DNA from: Clostridia bacterium
GTDB lineage: Bacteria; Bacillota; Clostridia; UMGS1840; HGM11507
Assembly: GCA_017554615.1 (NCBI GenBank)
Contig: JAFZHY010000004.1
Span: 57,809-121,808, forward strand
DNA length: 64,000 nt
Reading direction: 5' to 3'
Positions 24,666-34,153 of the stretch are shown here, piece by piece. Below the pieces are notes generated by a model. The model saw only the letters and a program-made list of their open reading frames with translations, was not told where the DNA came from and did not search any database. Position 1 is the stretch's first letter, and each line of letters begins with the position of its first letter. The position numbers and the translations under genes are program-made.

Positions 24666-26543
24666 TTACATATTTAATTCTTCCCAGAGTTTATACTTTA
24701 AGTTAAGAAGTTCTTTTGTTTCTTCAAGTTCGCTGCATTTTAAATTTAAAAGTTCATAATCTGTGGCAATTTCTTTAGAAGATATTTCTTCATTTAAACT
24801 TAAAATCTTTGCTTCAAGTTCTTCGATTTCATCTTCTGTTTTCTTAATAAGATTTTTAATTTTTACTTCTTCGGCACGGTCTTTTTTGGAACGGTAAAAT
24901 TTATTTTTTTCTTCGCTTTCTTTTTTTATCTCAGGTTGCTTTGTCTTTTCTGTTTTATTCTGAAGATAATTATCAAAATTGCCTTCATATACTGTAAAAC
25001 CGTCTGAATCAAGTTCCACAATTTTTGTAGGAATTTTATTAAGAAGATACCTGTCATGAGATACCATAATTATTGTACCCTGATAATTTTTAAGACTCTC
25101 GTCAAGCACTTCTTTTGATGATAAATCAAGGTGGTTGGTCGGCTCGTCCATTATTAAGATATTGCCTTTATTTAGCATCATAATAGCAAATTTTAATTTG
25201 GCTTTCTCTCCGCCACTTAAATTTTCAACCTTTTTAAACACATCCTCGCCGGAAAAAAGAAGTCTTCCTAATGTATTTCTTCCCTCAAGTTCGGTTGAAA
25301 TTCCTGTTTTATCCATAAGTTCTCTAAGTAAGGTGTTTTCTTTTTTTAAAGTTTTATTTTCCTGCTCAAAATAGGTTATTTTAAGATTTTTCCCCCATTT
25401 GATGCTTCCGTCATAGTTAACTTTATTTAAGAGTGCTTTTAAAAAGGTGGTTTTACCAATTCCGTTAGCACCCACTATTGCTATTTTTTCTCCTCGCTTA
25501 ACACTTAAATCAAGGTTTTTTGCAAGTGGTATATCTTCAATTTGCAAAGACAGGTTGTTAACATCCAATAGTTCAAATGACGGGTCAAAATCAAAGTTAA
25601 AGTCAAGTGAAATGGTTTTTAAATATTCTTTAGGGTTATCTATAATTTCAAGCCTTTCAAGTGCTTTTTCACGGCTTTTTGCACTTTTTGCAGTAGATGC
25701 TCTTACTTTGTTTTTTGCAATGTACTCTTTTAAAGATGCAATCTCATTTTGTTGCTTTTCATATTCCTTTGTAAGAAAGGAAATCATATTTTTCTTAATT
25801 TCGGCAAACTGAGTGTAATTTCCAGAATATCTTTTAAGGCTTCCTTTATAAATTTCACATATACTGTTAACTGTTTTATCAAGAAAATATCTGTCATGTG
25901 ATACCATAAGAATTGCGCCTTTATATGATAAAAGATAGTCTTCAAGCCACTTTAGAGTTTTAAAATCAAGATGGTTTGTAGGCTCGTCGAGTATAAGTAA
26001 ATCAGGTTCTTTTAATAAAAGTTTGCATAGGGCAAGTCTTGTTTTTTCGCCGCCTGAAAGGTTGGCTGCAGGGATGTTTAAGTCTTTATTTAAAAAGCCC
26101 ATTCCGTTTAATACGGTATTTATCTTAACTTCCTTGTTATATCCGTCTTTAGCCTCGAAATAGGTCTGAAGATTTGCATATTTCTTATTTAAAATATCCA
26201 GTTGTTTTTCATCGGTTGTTTTGGAAATTTCAGCGTATAAATCTTTAAGTTCTTCTTCTATATCATTTAGTTCCTTAAATACACTTCTAACTTCTTCTAT
26301 AACTGTTTTATCTGTTTTAAATTCAGGGTTTTGCTTAAGATATCCTATCTGATTTTTATGATATATTATTTCGCCTTCGTCATAGTTTGTATTTTTGGTT
26401 ATTATATTAAGAAGAGTAGTTTTTCCGCATCCGTTCTGACCGATTAAACCTATCCTGTCGTTATCTTCAATTTTTAAGTTTATATTGCTAAGTATTACTT
26501 CTCCCGAATAGGTTTTTACAATATCCTTTAATTCCAATATCAT
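24666..26543 (-). CDS. ABC-F family ATPase (ribosome-associated)
   Basis: 625 aa from MILELKDIVKTYSGE; a 16-residue upstream extension lacks an SD. Two ABC domains: GQNGCGKTTLL with LSGGEKTRL, and GANGIGKTTFL with LSGGEKAKL, both with ILDEPTNHLD-type Walker B. An interdomain linker (about 240-320) and a C-terminal coiled coil (about 560-625, Glu/Lys-rich) are present. No membrane domain. ABC-F proteins act in the ribosomal E site as translation factors or antibiotic-protection factors; which applies here cannot be told. A 34-bp palindrome precedes it. Confidence 0.9.
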   Translation of the reverse strand: MILELKDIVKTYSGEVILSNINLKIEDNDRIGLIGQNGCGKTTLLNIITKNTNYDEGEIIYHKNQIGYLKQNPEFKTDKTVIEEVRSVFKELNDIEEELKDLYAEISKTTDEKQLDILNKKYANLQTYFEAKDGYNKEVKINTVLNGMGFLNKDLNIPAANLSGGEKTRLALCKLLLKEPDLLILDEPTNHLDFKTLKWLEDYLLSYKGAILMVSHDRYFLDKTVNSICEIYKGSLKRYSGNYTQFAEIKKNMISFLTKEYEKQQNEIASLKEYIAKNKVRASTAKSAKSREKALERLEIIDNPKEYLKTISLDFNFDFDPSFELLDVNNLSLQIEDIPLAKNLDLSVKRGEKIAIVGANGIGKTTFLKALLNKVNYDGSIKWGKNLKITYFEQENKTLKKENTLLRELMDKTGISTELEGRNTLGRLLFSGEDVFKKVENLSGGEKAKLKFAIMMLNKGNILIMDEPTNHLDLSSKEVLDESLKNYQGTIIMVSHDRYLLNKIPTKIVELDSDGFTVYEGNFDNYLQNKTEKTKQPEIKKESEEKNKFYRSKKDRAEEVKIKNLIKKTEDEIEELEAKILSLNEEISSKEIATDYELLNLKCSELEETKELLNLKYKLWEELNM

Positions 26544-26574
26544 ATTCTTCCAGCCTTTTTTCATATTATATACA

Positions 26575-26608
26575 ATTACTGCACAATACATATGTACTGT
26601 ACAGTAAT
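26575..26608 (-). promoter_or_regulatory. 34-bp palindrome between citrate synthase 2 and the ABC-F gene
   Basis: ATTACTGCACAATACAT is followed at once by its near-complement (two mismatches). No U-run follows on the minus strand, so it is not a typical terminator. It could be an operator or an RNA hairpin controlling the ABC-F gene. Confidence 0.55.
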
Positions 26609-26613
26609 TATTT

Positions 26614-27978
26614 TTATCTGTCTTCTAATTTTGTGTAGGTCATTCTCTGGCTTACATTTTTATACGCAGGACGCATAATTCTTCCGCCTGTAATATGCTC
26701 TTCAAGTATATGAGCACACCATCCGACAATTCTTGATACAGCAAAAAGAGGTGTACATAACTCGATAGGGATATCAAGCATCTGATATACAAAGCCTGAA
26801 TATAAGTCAACATTTGCACATATTTCTTTATCAGGGCCTTTTACCTCGCAGAATGCAACAGGGCCAAGCCTTTCAATAGATTCAAACACCTTAAATTTAT
26901 CCATTGCATTTTTTTCAATGGCAAGTTCCATTGCTTTTTTCTTTAAAAGAACTGCACGAGGGTCGGACACTGTATAAACTGCGTGGCCTAACCCGTAAAT
27001 TAAGCCTGATTTATCAAAGGCTTCTTTTTTAAGCATTTTTATAAGATAATTCTTTATTTCTTCATCATTATTTAAATCTTTGACATTATCTATAATATTG
27101 TCAATCATAGATGTTACCTTTAAGTTTGCGCCACCGTGTTTAGAGCCTTTTAATGAGCCTATGGCAGCAGCAACAGCAGAATATATATCTGTACCTGTTG
27201 AAGATACAACATGGGTAGTAAATGTTGAGTTATTACCTCCACCGTGTTCTGCGTGAAGTATGAGCATCAAGTCAAGAATATCTGCTTCAAGTTTTGTAAA
27301 CTTGTTGTCAGGTCGAACTAAATGAAGAAAATTCTCGGCAGTTGTATATTCAGGGTTAACTGAGTGAATATATAAACTTTTTCTGTCAAAATAGTGTGCC
27401 TTTGCCTGATAACCGTATGCCGCAAGGGTAGGGAATTTTGCAATAAGGCCGATAGACTGTTTTAAAACATTTACAACCGAATTATCTTCAGCATTTTCAT
27501 CATACGAATAAAGTGCAAGAACACTTCTTGACAGTTTAATCATAATATTTTCACATGGTGTTTTTAAAATAGTGTCTTCTGTAAAACCGTCAGGAAGAGT
27601 TGAAAGATGTGAAAGAAGTTCCTTGAAATCTTTTAACTGCTCTTTATTTGGAAGTGTGCCAAAAAGAAGTAAAAATATTACTTCTTCAAACCCATGACGG
27701 TCATTTTGTGATATATCGGAAACTATATCGTTTATATCTATCCCACGGTAAAAAAGTTTTCCGGGTGCAGGAATTTTTTCATTTTCCTCCATAATGTAAC
27801 CGCTTACTTCACCGATAGATGTAAGTCCGACTAAAACACCTGTACCGTTACTGTTTCTAAGCCCTCTTTTAACGTTGTATTCAGTATATTTTTCGGATGG
27901 TATTTTGTTTTTAACAGTAGAAACGCTCGATAACTCATCCAGATATTTTTCGGTAATTTCATTTATATAAAAATCCAT
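26614..27978 (-). CDS. Citrate synthase, copy 2
   Basis: 454 aa from ATG 27978; an in-frame TTG at 27990 is the alternative, and SD spacing (AAAGGA) is poor for both. Active-site segments match copy 1: LHAEHGGGNNSTF, YGLGHAVYTVSDPRA and NVDLYSGFVY. Overall similarity to copy 1 (12746) is high along the full length, with differences concentrated at the N-terminus. Two paralogues may differ in substrate (acetyl- versus propionyl-CoA) or in expression; the sequence does not decide. Confidence 0.92.
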   Translation of the reverse strand: MDFYINEITEKYLDELSSVSTVKNKIPSEKYTEYNVKRGLRNSNGTGVLVGLTSIGEVSGYIMEENEKIPAPGKLFYRGIDINDIVSDISQNDRHGFEEVIFLLLFGTLPNKEQLKDFKELLSHLSTLPDGFTEDTILKTPCENIMIKLSRSVLALYSYDENAEDNSVVNVLKQSIGLIAKFPTLAAYGYQAKAHYFDRKSLYIHSVNPEYTTAENFLHLVRPDNKFTKLEADILDLMLILHAEHGGGNNSTFTTHVVSSTGTDIYSAVAAAIGSLKGSKHGGANLKVTSMIDNIIDNVKDLNNDEEIKNYLIKMLKKEAFDKSGLIYGLGHAVYTVSDPRAVLLKKKAMELAIEKNAMDKFKVFESIERLGPVAFCEVKGPDKEICANVDLYSGFVYQMLDIPIELCTPLFAVSRIVGWCAHILEEHITGGRIMRPAYKNVSQRMTYTKLEDR

Positions 27979-28075
27979 ATGTAATATCAATGTCCTTTCT
28001 TAAATATAATTATATTATAATATACTATGATTTGAAAAATCTGTCAAATAATTTTTTATAATTTAAGGTGTTAAA

Positions 28076-29071
28076 ATGAAAAAAATAAACTTTAATCTTG
28101 CAAAAAAATATATTTATCTATTTCTTCCATTTATGTTTACTTTTATCACAATTATTTTAAGTTCTATGTTTTCAGGCAAAAATATTGTTATAAGTAAGAA
28201 CGATTATGAAAGTGTTCCTGATAGCAAAAATGAAAAAATGATAAGTGTCTATTTTCATAAAACGAATGAAACAAGAACTGTGGAACTTGAAGAATATCTT
28301 ATGGGAGTATTACCTGCAGAAATGCCTCCGTCATTTAACGAAGAAGCATTAAAAGCACAGGCAGTTGCTGCGCGTACATACATAATAAGCAGAGAAGGTG
28401 TGGAAGATGAAAAGCATAAATTGGCAACTGTCTGCACAGATTCTACTCACTGTAAGGCATATTTAACAGAAGATGAGGCTTTGGAAAGGTGGGGAAATGA
28501 ATGGACTGACAAATATAAAAATAAAATTAAAAGTGCAGTCAACAGTACATTGGGGCAGATAGTAACCTATAATGATGAGCCTATTTCTGCTGTATTTCAT
28601 TCAACCAGCAGCGGTATGACCGAAAACTCAGAAGATGTATGGATTGAAGCGCTTCCGTATTTAAGGAGCGTTAAAAGCGAGGGAGAGGAAAAATCTCCGA
28701 GATATCAGTCTCAGGTTGTAATTGAAAAAAGCGAATTTAAGGAAAAAATAAAAAATGCATCGCCTGATATTAAATTTACTGATAACGAACAAAAATGGAT
28801 AAAAAATATTGAATATAACGAATCGGGCAGTGTAAAGTATGTTAATATCTTAGGTGTTAATTTTAAGGGTACGGATATAAGAAATATATTTGGGTTAAGG
28901 TCTGCAAATTTTAAAATAGAAATAAAGGATAAAGTAATTTTTAATGTAACAGGCAACGGACACGGTGTAGGAATGAGCCAATACGGTGCGAATTATGCGG
29001 CAGAAAACGGATATACTTATGATTTAATATTAAAAAAATATTATTCTGGTGTAGAAATAAAGAATATTTAA
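28076..29071 (+). CDS. spoIID: Stage II sporulation protein D (SpoIID)
   Basis: 331 aa. One N-terminal membrane helix (about 10-30), then the SpoIID/LytB domain with the catalytic-region motif LPAEMPPSFNEEALKAQAVA, the Cys in DSTHCKAY, and GNGHGVGMSQYGA near the C-terminus. SpoIID is a lytic transglycosylase acting with SpoIIM and SpoIIP in the mother cell during engulfment. It is followed by a SpoIIQ-like gene, the usual clostridial pairing. No spoIIID follows. Confidence 0.92.
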   Translation: MKKINFNLAKKYIYLFLPFMFTFITIILSSMFSGKNIVISKNDYESVPDSKNEKMISVYFHKTNETRTVELEEYLMGVLPAEMPPSFNEEALKAQAVAARTYIISREGVEDEKHKLATVCTDSTHCKAYLTEDEALERWGNEWTDKYKNKIKSAVNSTLGQIVTYNDEPISAVFHSTSSGMTENSEDVWIEALPYLRSVKSEGEEKSPRYQSQVVIEKSEFKEKIKNASPDIKFTDNEQKWIKNIEYNESGSVKYVNILGVNFKGTDIRNIFGLRSANFKIEIKDKVIFNVTGNGHGVGMSQYGANYAAENGYTYDLILKKYYSGVEIKNI

Positions 29072-29111
29072 AAATAAATGCTGGTAATATTTATGTATAA
29101 AATTAAGTAAA

Positions 29112-29145
29112 AAAGCCATCCTATTTATAAAAAACAGGAGGCTTT
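29112..29145 (+). promoter_or_regulatory. Hairpin covering the SD of the SpoIIQ-like gene
   Basis: AAAGCCatCCT (29112-29122) can pair with AGGaGGCTTT (29136-29145), which contains the AGGAGG of the next gene. It may dampen translation or serve as a weak intercistronic terminator. Confidence 0.5.
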
Positions 29146-29147
29146 AT

Positions 29148-29843
29148 ATGGAAAAATTTTTAAAGGTTTTAAAGAATTATTATGTTGTTTTTTCGGTTTC
29201 TCTTTTATGTGTTTTAGTAACCGTTTTAATGTACGGAATGAAAAATTACAGGGAATATACTATAAAAAAAGAGGCTCTTTCACCCCCGAAAAATATTATA
29301 GAAGTTATTTCAGATTCACCTAAAGAAAATACAAAGACTAACGAAATTAAAAAAGAAGAGCCTGTAGCAAACTATGAAACAAGCGAGGAAATTTATTTAA
29401 ACGAATATGAAGAAGTATCATTACAAACTAATGAAGAATTTGAAATTATTTACCCTGTAAACAGTGAAATTATAAAAGGGTATTCTTCGGATAAACTTGT
29501 GTTTTCAAAAACTTTTGAAGATTACAGAACTCATAAGGGAGTAGACTTTTTAGCCGAAAATAATAAAGATGTTTATTGCGTTTTTAACGGTTTTGTTGAA
29601 GAGGTCAGCACAAATGAGATGGAAGGAAAAGTTATAGTAATAAACCATAATAACGGTTATAAATCTATTTATAAAAATTTATCCGATGAAAATATAGTAA
29701 ACATCGGCGACATTGTGGAAAAAGGGCAGATAATTGCAACGGTAGGGGAAAATGGAATTTTTGAATCAAAAGACCCTGCACATCTTCATTTTGAAATTAC
29801 AAAAGACGGAGCAAATGAAAACCCTGAAGATTTTTTAAATTAG
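29148..29843 (+). CDS. spoIIQ: SpoIIQ-like M23 peptidase-fold protein
   Basis: 231 aa. One membrane helix (about 13-29), a Glu/Lys-rich linker, and a C-terminal LytM domain. Zinc residues appear intact: HKGVDF (His, Asp) and the HLHFEI pair. In clostridia SpoIIQ keeps these and is an active endopeptidase, unlike in B. subtilis where one is lost. It forms the forespore side of the SpoIIIAH-SpoIIQ channel. Adjacent to spoIID, which supports the sporulation assignment over a general cell-wall enzyme. Confidence 0.82.
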   Translation: MEKFLKVLKNYYVVFSVSLLCVLVTVLMYGMKNYREYTIKKEALSPPKNIIEVISDSPKENTKTNEIKKEEPVANYETSEEIYLNEYEEVSLQTNEEFEIIYPVNSEIIKGYSSDKLVFSKTFEDYRTHKGVDFLAENNKDVYCVFNGFVEEVSTNEMEGKVIVINHNNGYKSIYKNLSDENIVNIGDIVEKGQIIATVGENGIFESKDPAHLHFEITKDGANENPEDFLN

Positions 29844-29850
29844 TATGAAA

Positions 29851-30021
29851 AATGAAATCGTGCAAAGCACGATGAAATCCAAACAAGTTTGGATGAAATC
29901 CTCATTTTATTCGGATGAACTTAAATCCGTCTTAAATATCCCGACTTTAGTCGGATTTCATCACGAAGTGATTTCATCCGCTTTTAGTGGATTTATTCCG
30001 TCTGTAAGACGGATTTAGTTG
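29851..30021. repeat. Multi-hairpin repeat element, copy A
   Basis: 171 bp made of short palindromes joined by ATGAAATC or GATTTCATC: CGTGCAAAGCACG, CCAAACAAGTTTGG, CCGACTTTAGTCGG, TCACGAAGTGA, TCCGCTTTTAGTGGA and CCGTCTGTAAGACGG. 29851-29900 matches the complement of 63801-63850 at 47 of 50 bases; the three differences are a hairpin loop. The right end CAACTAAATCCGTCT (minus strand) abuts the T tract of the tRNA-Gly terminator, exactly as copy B abuts the ssrA terminator. Confidence 0.85.
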
Positions 30022-30055
30022 AAAAAAAGACTATTCAAATGAATAGTCTTTTTTT
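30022..30055 (-). terminator. tRNA-Gly terminator
   Basis: AAAAAAAGACTATTC AAAT GAATAGTCTTTTTTT, directly after the tRNA 3' end. Confidence 0.9.
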
Positions 30056-30056
30056 C

Positions 30057-30131
30057 TGGAGCGGAAGACGAGATTCGAACTCGCGACGTTCACCTTGGCA
30101 AGGTGACGCTCTACCACTGAGCCACTCCCGC
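30057..30131 (-). tRNA. tRNA-Gly(GCC)
   Basis: 75 nt with encoded CCA. Anticodon loop TTGCCAA on CACCT... stem gives GCC (Gly). D arm GGCTCAGTGGTAGAGC and T arm GCGAGTTCGAATCTCGT are canonical. The acceptor stem has one G-U pair. Confidence 0.95.
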
Positions 30132-30143
30132 ATCGCCTATATG

Positions 30144-30172
30144 ATAATATCACACACTTTTATAAAAATCAA
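30144..30172 (-). promoter_or_regulatory. tRNA-Gly promoter
   Basis: TTGATT and TATTAT on the minus strand, 17-base spacer, 13 bases before the tRNA. Confidence 0.7.
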
Positions 30173-30203
30173 GTGTTTTTTTAAAAAAACAAAATAATTA
30201 CAA

Positions 30204-30239
30204 AAAGAGTACAACCCGAAATTTCGTGTTATACTCTTT
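30204..30239 (-). terminator. Terminator of the RluA-family gene
   Basis: AAAGAGTA...TACTCTTT stem enclosing a GAAATTTC core, followed on the minus strand by a T run. Confidence 0.75.
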
Positions 30240-30265
30240 ATCCTTTATTTAAATAATCATAAGTT

Positions 30266-31129
30266 TTATAAACTCATATCAAGAGGAATAGGTGCTTCAA
30301 ATTCAAGTAATTCATCTGTTATAGGATGATTTAATATAATCTTTTTACAATGAAGAAGAGTAGACATATCCTTAACTAAAGAACCGTATAATGAGTCGCC
30401 CTTAATCGGTGTTCCAAGGTAAGACAGATGCACTCTTAATTGATGTGTTCTGCCTGTTTTGGGCAGTAATTTTACTAAAAAATATCCGTCTTTTTCTTTA
30501 ATTACCTGATATTTTGTTAGAGCGCTTTTTCCCTCATTGTTAACCTCTCTTAATATACTTGACCCGTCAACTCTTTTTATAGGAGCATCGATTACACCGC
30601 TCTTATTTTTGGGAGTTCCCTCGCATATTGCATAATACTCTTTTTTTATGGTTTTTTTCTGCATCTGAGAGGAGAGTTTCTCAGCGGAGAATTTGTTTTT
30701 TGCAATTACCACAATTCCTGAAGTATCACGGTCAAGACGGGTTATAACCCTGAAAGTGAAGTTGGTATTTTTATAGTAGTTCATAACACCGTTTGCCAGA
30801 GTATCCGTATAGTGGTTATAAGAGGGATGGGTAGGCATATTTCTCGGTTTATTCACAACTAAAATATCCTCATCTTCAAAAATTATATCAAGGGGTATAT
30901 CACTCGGAGGAATTTTTTTAGAATTTTCGTCATAAATTTTTATCTTTAAAATGTCATCTTTGTTGGGAATTTTTGTTACATATTCCTTATGACCGTTTAG
31001 TGTAACTCCGTCTTCGTAAGTTTTTAGTTTAGTTAAAAGTTTGTTTGATATATCAAGTTCTTTTTTTAGTATTTCTTTTATGCTTTTTCCAAAGAGTTCA
31101 TCATTTATTTTTATTATAATTTCTTTCAT
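30266..31129 (-). CDS. RluA-family 23S rRNA or tRNA pseudouridine synthase
   Basis: 287 aa from ATG 31129 behind AAGGTG; an upstream GTG lies inside the SD. An S4-like N-terminal part (ISNKLLTKLKTYEDGVTLNG) precedes the catalytic domain with VVNKPRNMPTHPS, the catalytic Asp in RLDRDTSGIV and the closing GRTHQLRVHLSYLGTP. It isomerises uridine in rRNA or tRNA; the exact target is unknown. Alone between two terminators. Confidence 0.9.
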   Translation of the reverse strand: MKEIIIKINDELFGKSIKEILKKELDISNKLLTKLKTYEDGVTLNGHKEYVTKIPNKDDILKIKIYDENSKKIPPSDIPLDIIFEDEDILVVNKPRNMPTHPSYNHYTDTLANGVMNYYKNTNFTFRVITRLDRDTSGIVVIAKNKFSAEKLSSQMQKKTIKKEYYAICEGTPKNKSGVIDAPIKRVDGSSILREVNNEGKSALTKYQVIKEKDGYFLVKLLPKTGRTHQLRVHLSYLGTPIKGDSLYGSLVKDMSTLLHCKKIILNHPITDELLEFEAPIPLDMSL

Positions 31130-31176
31130 TTGTTTCACCTTTTGATATTATATTTCTTCTTTGGCAAAATGTCAAA

Positions 31177-31665
31177 CTAATCTAAATCAAAGCCACAAGA
31201 ATCATCGGAAGAAACCTGGTTTCTTGGGTAACAGCAGCAGTTACATCTACCTTGGTTGCAAAAACCACATTTTCTGTTAATAAGGCAGAAAATAAAGAAG
31301 ACAAAACTTAATACTGCGATAGCAAATAATGCTATAAGAATACCGATAATTACTGCACTTACAATGCTTGTAACAACTAATGTTACAGTTAAAGCAAGTA
31401 AAACAAAAGCAATAGTCAAAATAGAGGAAGCAATAATTATTCCGCTATATGCACATAGGCATTTTGACAATGCTTTTTTATTATTTGCAGGTATTAAAAG
31501 AAGAATTGTTATAAAGGCAATAAGGACTGCCGCAATAACTGCAAAATAAGGTATTATTACAAGAATGTTTGTTAATAACCCCATATTGTATAAAACGGCA
31601 CCTATAACACCTATGACAATACTTATTAAAACGATTAAGCAAGTATTTGTATTTGAGTTATTCAT
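31177..31665 (-). CDS. Four-helix membrane protein with Cys-rich tail
   Basis: 162 aa. Four hydrophobic segments (about 9-30, 33-57, 70-95, 98-128) and a C-terminal cluster CGFCNQGRCNCCC followed by a short polar tail. The N-terminus is Asn/Thr-rich. The Cys cluster could bind a metal. I do not recognise the family; clostridia have similar small membrane proteins of unknown role. Confidence 0.65.
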   Translation of the reverse strand: MNNSNTNTCLIVLISIVIGVIGAVLYNMGLLTNILVIIPYFAVIAAVLIAFITILLLIPANNKKALSKCLCAYSGIIIASSILTIAFVLLALTVTLVVTSIVSAVIIGILIALFAIAVLSFVFFIFCLINRKCGFCNQGRCNCCCYPRNQVSSDDSCGFDLD

Positions 31666-31756
31666 ATTTAATCACCATTTTTTATTTTTTGGGGAGTGTT
31701 ACTCCCGTATTATTATATTAAATATATTAATAAACTGTTAAAATTAATATTTTCTA

Positions 31757-31785
31757 TTGAAAAATATTGTTTTTTGTATTAAAAT
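31757..31785 (+). promoter_or_regulatory. Sigma-A-type promoter of lon
   Basis: TTGAAA (31757-31762) and TAAAAT (31780-31785), spacer 17. No CIRCE or CtsR operator is seen. Confidence 0.65.
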
Positions 31786-31825
31786 GATGTGTAATAGTTT
31801 TTTATGACCATTTTGGAGGAAAGAA

Positions 31826-34144
31826 ATGAAATTTGATAATATTGAAATTCCTGTCCTTGCTTTAAGAGGACTTAATATATTCCCGGAAATGTCAATCTCT
31901 CTTGATGTGCAAAGAGACATTTCGGTTAATGCAGTTAATACTGCAATGAAAAAAGACCAGGTTATTTTTATTACTGCGCAAAAAGATGCCGAAATAGATA
32001 ACCCACAGTATAATCACTTATATCCTATCGGAGTTATTGCAATTATAAAGCAGATTTTAAAACTTCCTGATAATAACTTAAGAGTTTTAGTCAAGGGGGT
32101 AAAAACTGCAAGGCTTGATGCTTTAATATCAAAAGAGCCTTTCTTTATGGGGAGTATTACCCCTGTTGAAATAACTTCAGTTAAGAGAAAAACCAAGAAG
32201 ACCGAGGCGATTGTGAGAAATATTATGTCGTTATTTGACGAATATTTCACATACACCAAGCATATAAACTCAGATGTATTCAGTATGATTACCTCTTCTT
32301 TGGAAGACTATGAAAGATTTTCTGACCTTGTGTCATCCAATTTAGATATTTCGGTTGACAGAAGACAGTCTTTATTAGAAACCTTTTCGGTTGCAAAAAG
32401 ATTAGAACTTATTATGGAAATCTTAGTAAGCGAGATAGAACTTTTAAAACTCAAAAATAATATTCAGGTTAAGGTTAAGGAAAATATTGATAAAAACCAG
32501 AAAGAGTATTATTTAAGAGAGCAGATAAGGGTTATCCAGAGCGAACTTAATATGGAAGTAAGTTCGGAGAGTGAAACCGAAAGGTATTTAACTAAACTTA
32601 AAAAACTTGATGTATCCTCTGATATAAGAGAAAAAATTGAAAATGAAATAAGAAGACTTTCTCTTATGCCTGATAATTCTCATGAGGCAACAGTTGTAAG
32701 AACATATCTTGATACAGTTTTTGACCTGCCTTGGAATGTTGCAACCAAAGAAAAAACCAATCTTGAAAAAAGCAAAAAACTTCTGGATAAAGAACATTAC
32801 GGGCTTGAAAAAGTCAAAGAAAGAATTTTAGAATATATCGCAGTAAGAGAACAGGCACCGAAAAAAAACGGTATGATTTTATGCCTTATCGGTCCTCCGG
32901 GGGTTGGTAAAACTTCGGTAGTCTCATCTGTGGCAAAAGCAACAGGCAAGAAATTTGCAAGGCTTTCTTTGGGCGGTGTGAGAGATGAAGCGGATATCCG
33001 TGGCCACAGAAAGACATATATAGGTGCAATGCCTGGAAGAATTATTAACGCTGTAAGGAATGCAGGTGCAAATAATTCGATAATTTTACTTGATGAAATA
33101 GATAAAATGGCAACTGATTTCAGGGGCGACCCTGCTTCTGCACTTTTGGAAGTTCTTGATAAAGAGCAAAACCATAATTTCAGAGACCATTATCTTGAAG
33201 TTCCTTTTGACCTTAGTAACATTATGTTTATAACCACTGCAAATTCACATTTAACTATTCCTCCTGCCTTGTATGACAGGCTGGAAATAATTGAACTTTC
33301 AAGTTATACCTATCTTGAAAAATTCAATATAGCAAAAAAATATCTTCTTCCTAAGCAGTTAAAAGAGCATAATGTAACAAAGGCTCAGGTAAGTGTTTCA
33401 GACAGTGCCTTAAAGGAAATAATAAATTATTATACCATTGAGGCAGGGGTAAGAAATCTTGAAAGAGAAATCTCCAAACTTATAAGAAAAGGGATATTTG
33501 AAATTAAAATATCAGGTTTAAGTAAAATATCAATAACCGATAAAGAAGTTAATAAATATCTCGGCGTAAGAAAATATGTTGAGCAGAATGACACTGAAAT
33601 TAACGAGCCTGGGGTTGTTAACGGTCTTGCTTATACAAGTTACGGAGGAACACTTTTAAATATCGAAGCCATTGCTCTTGACGGAAAAGGAAATATTGAA
33701 CTTACAGGTCAGTTGGGCGATGTTATGAAAGAGTCGGCTAAAGCGGCTATATGTTATATACGCTCTAAGGCAGACACTCTTAAGATAGACAAAGATTTTT
33801 ATAAAGATAAAGATATTCATATCCACGTTCCCGAAGGGGCAACACCGAAAGACGGTCCGTCAGCAGGGATAACTATGGCTCTTGCTTTGGTTTCTGCCCT
33901 TACAAAAAGACCTGTTAAAAAGAATGTGGCTATGACAGGGGAAATAACCATAAGAGGAAGAGTTCTTCCGATAGGCGGACTTAAGGAAAAATCTCTTGCG
34001 GCTCACAGACATAAGATTTACGATATTATTATACCGTATGATAATCTTAAAGACCTTGAGGATATTCCAAAAGAGATTATTAACGATTTTAATTTTATTC
34101 CTGTCAAAAATATGGATGAAGTTATCGAATACGCACTTTTATAG
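31826..34144 (+). CDS. lon: ATP-dependent protease La (Lon)
   Basis: 772 aa, normal length. N-terminal substrate domain ([15 protein letters not shown]), AAA+ module with Walker [10 protein letters not shown] and Walker [11 protein letters not shown], then the protease domain with the catalytic Ser in [10 protein letters not shown] and Lys in [11 protein letters not shown]. It degrades damaged and regulatory proteins in the cytoplasm. Followed 9 bases later by engB, the conserved lon-ysxC pair of Firmicutes. Confidence 0.97.
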   Translation: MKFDNIEIPVLALRGLNIFPEMSISLDVQRDISVNAVNTAMKKDQVIFITAQKDAEIDNPQYNHLYPIGVIAIIKQILKLPDNNLRVLVKGVKTARLDALISKEPFFMGSITPVEITSVKRKTKKTEAIVRNIMSLFDEYFTYTKHINSDVFSMITSSLEDYERFSDLVSSNLDISVDRRQSLLETFSVAKRLELIMEILVSEIELLKLKNNIQVKVKENIDKNQKEYYLREQIRVIQSELNMEVSSESETERYLTKLKKLDVSSDIREKIENEIRRLSLMPDNSHEATVVRTYLDTVFDLPWNVATKEKTNLEKSKKLLDKEHYGLEKVKERILEYIAVREQAPKKNGMILCLIGPPGVGKTSVVSSVAKATGKKFARLSLGGVRDEADIRGHRKTYIGAMPGRIINAVRNAGANNSIILLDEIDKMATDFRGDPASALLEVLDKEQNHNFRDHYLEVPFDLSNIMFITTANSHLTIPPALYDRLEIIELSSYTYLEKFNIAKKYLLPKQLKEHNVTKAQVSVSDSALKEIINYYTIEAGVRNLEREISKLIRKGIFEIKISGLSKISITDKEVNKYLGVRKYVEQNDTEINEPGVVNGLAYTSYGGTLLNIEAIALDGKGNIELTGQLGDVMKESAKAAICYIRSKADTLKIDKDFYKDKDIHIHVPEGATPKDGPSAGITMALALVSALTKRPVKKNVAMTGEITIRGRVLPIGGLKEKSLAAHRHKIYDIIIPYDNLKDLEDIPKEIINDFNFIPVKNMDEVIEYALL

Positions 34145-34153
34145 GAGAAATAT

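Noticed and set aside
29851..30021. CRISPR array
   Set aside because: Units are palindromes of differing sequence with short constant spacers, the reverse of a CRISPR layout; no cas genes are present.
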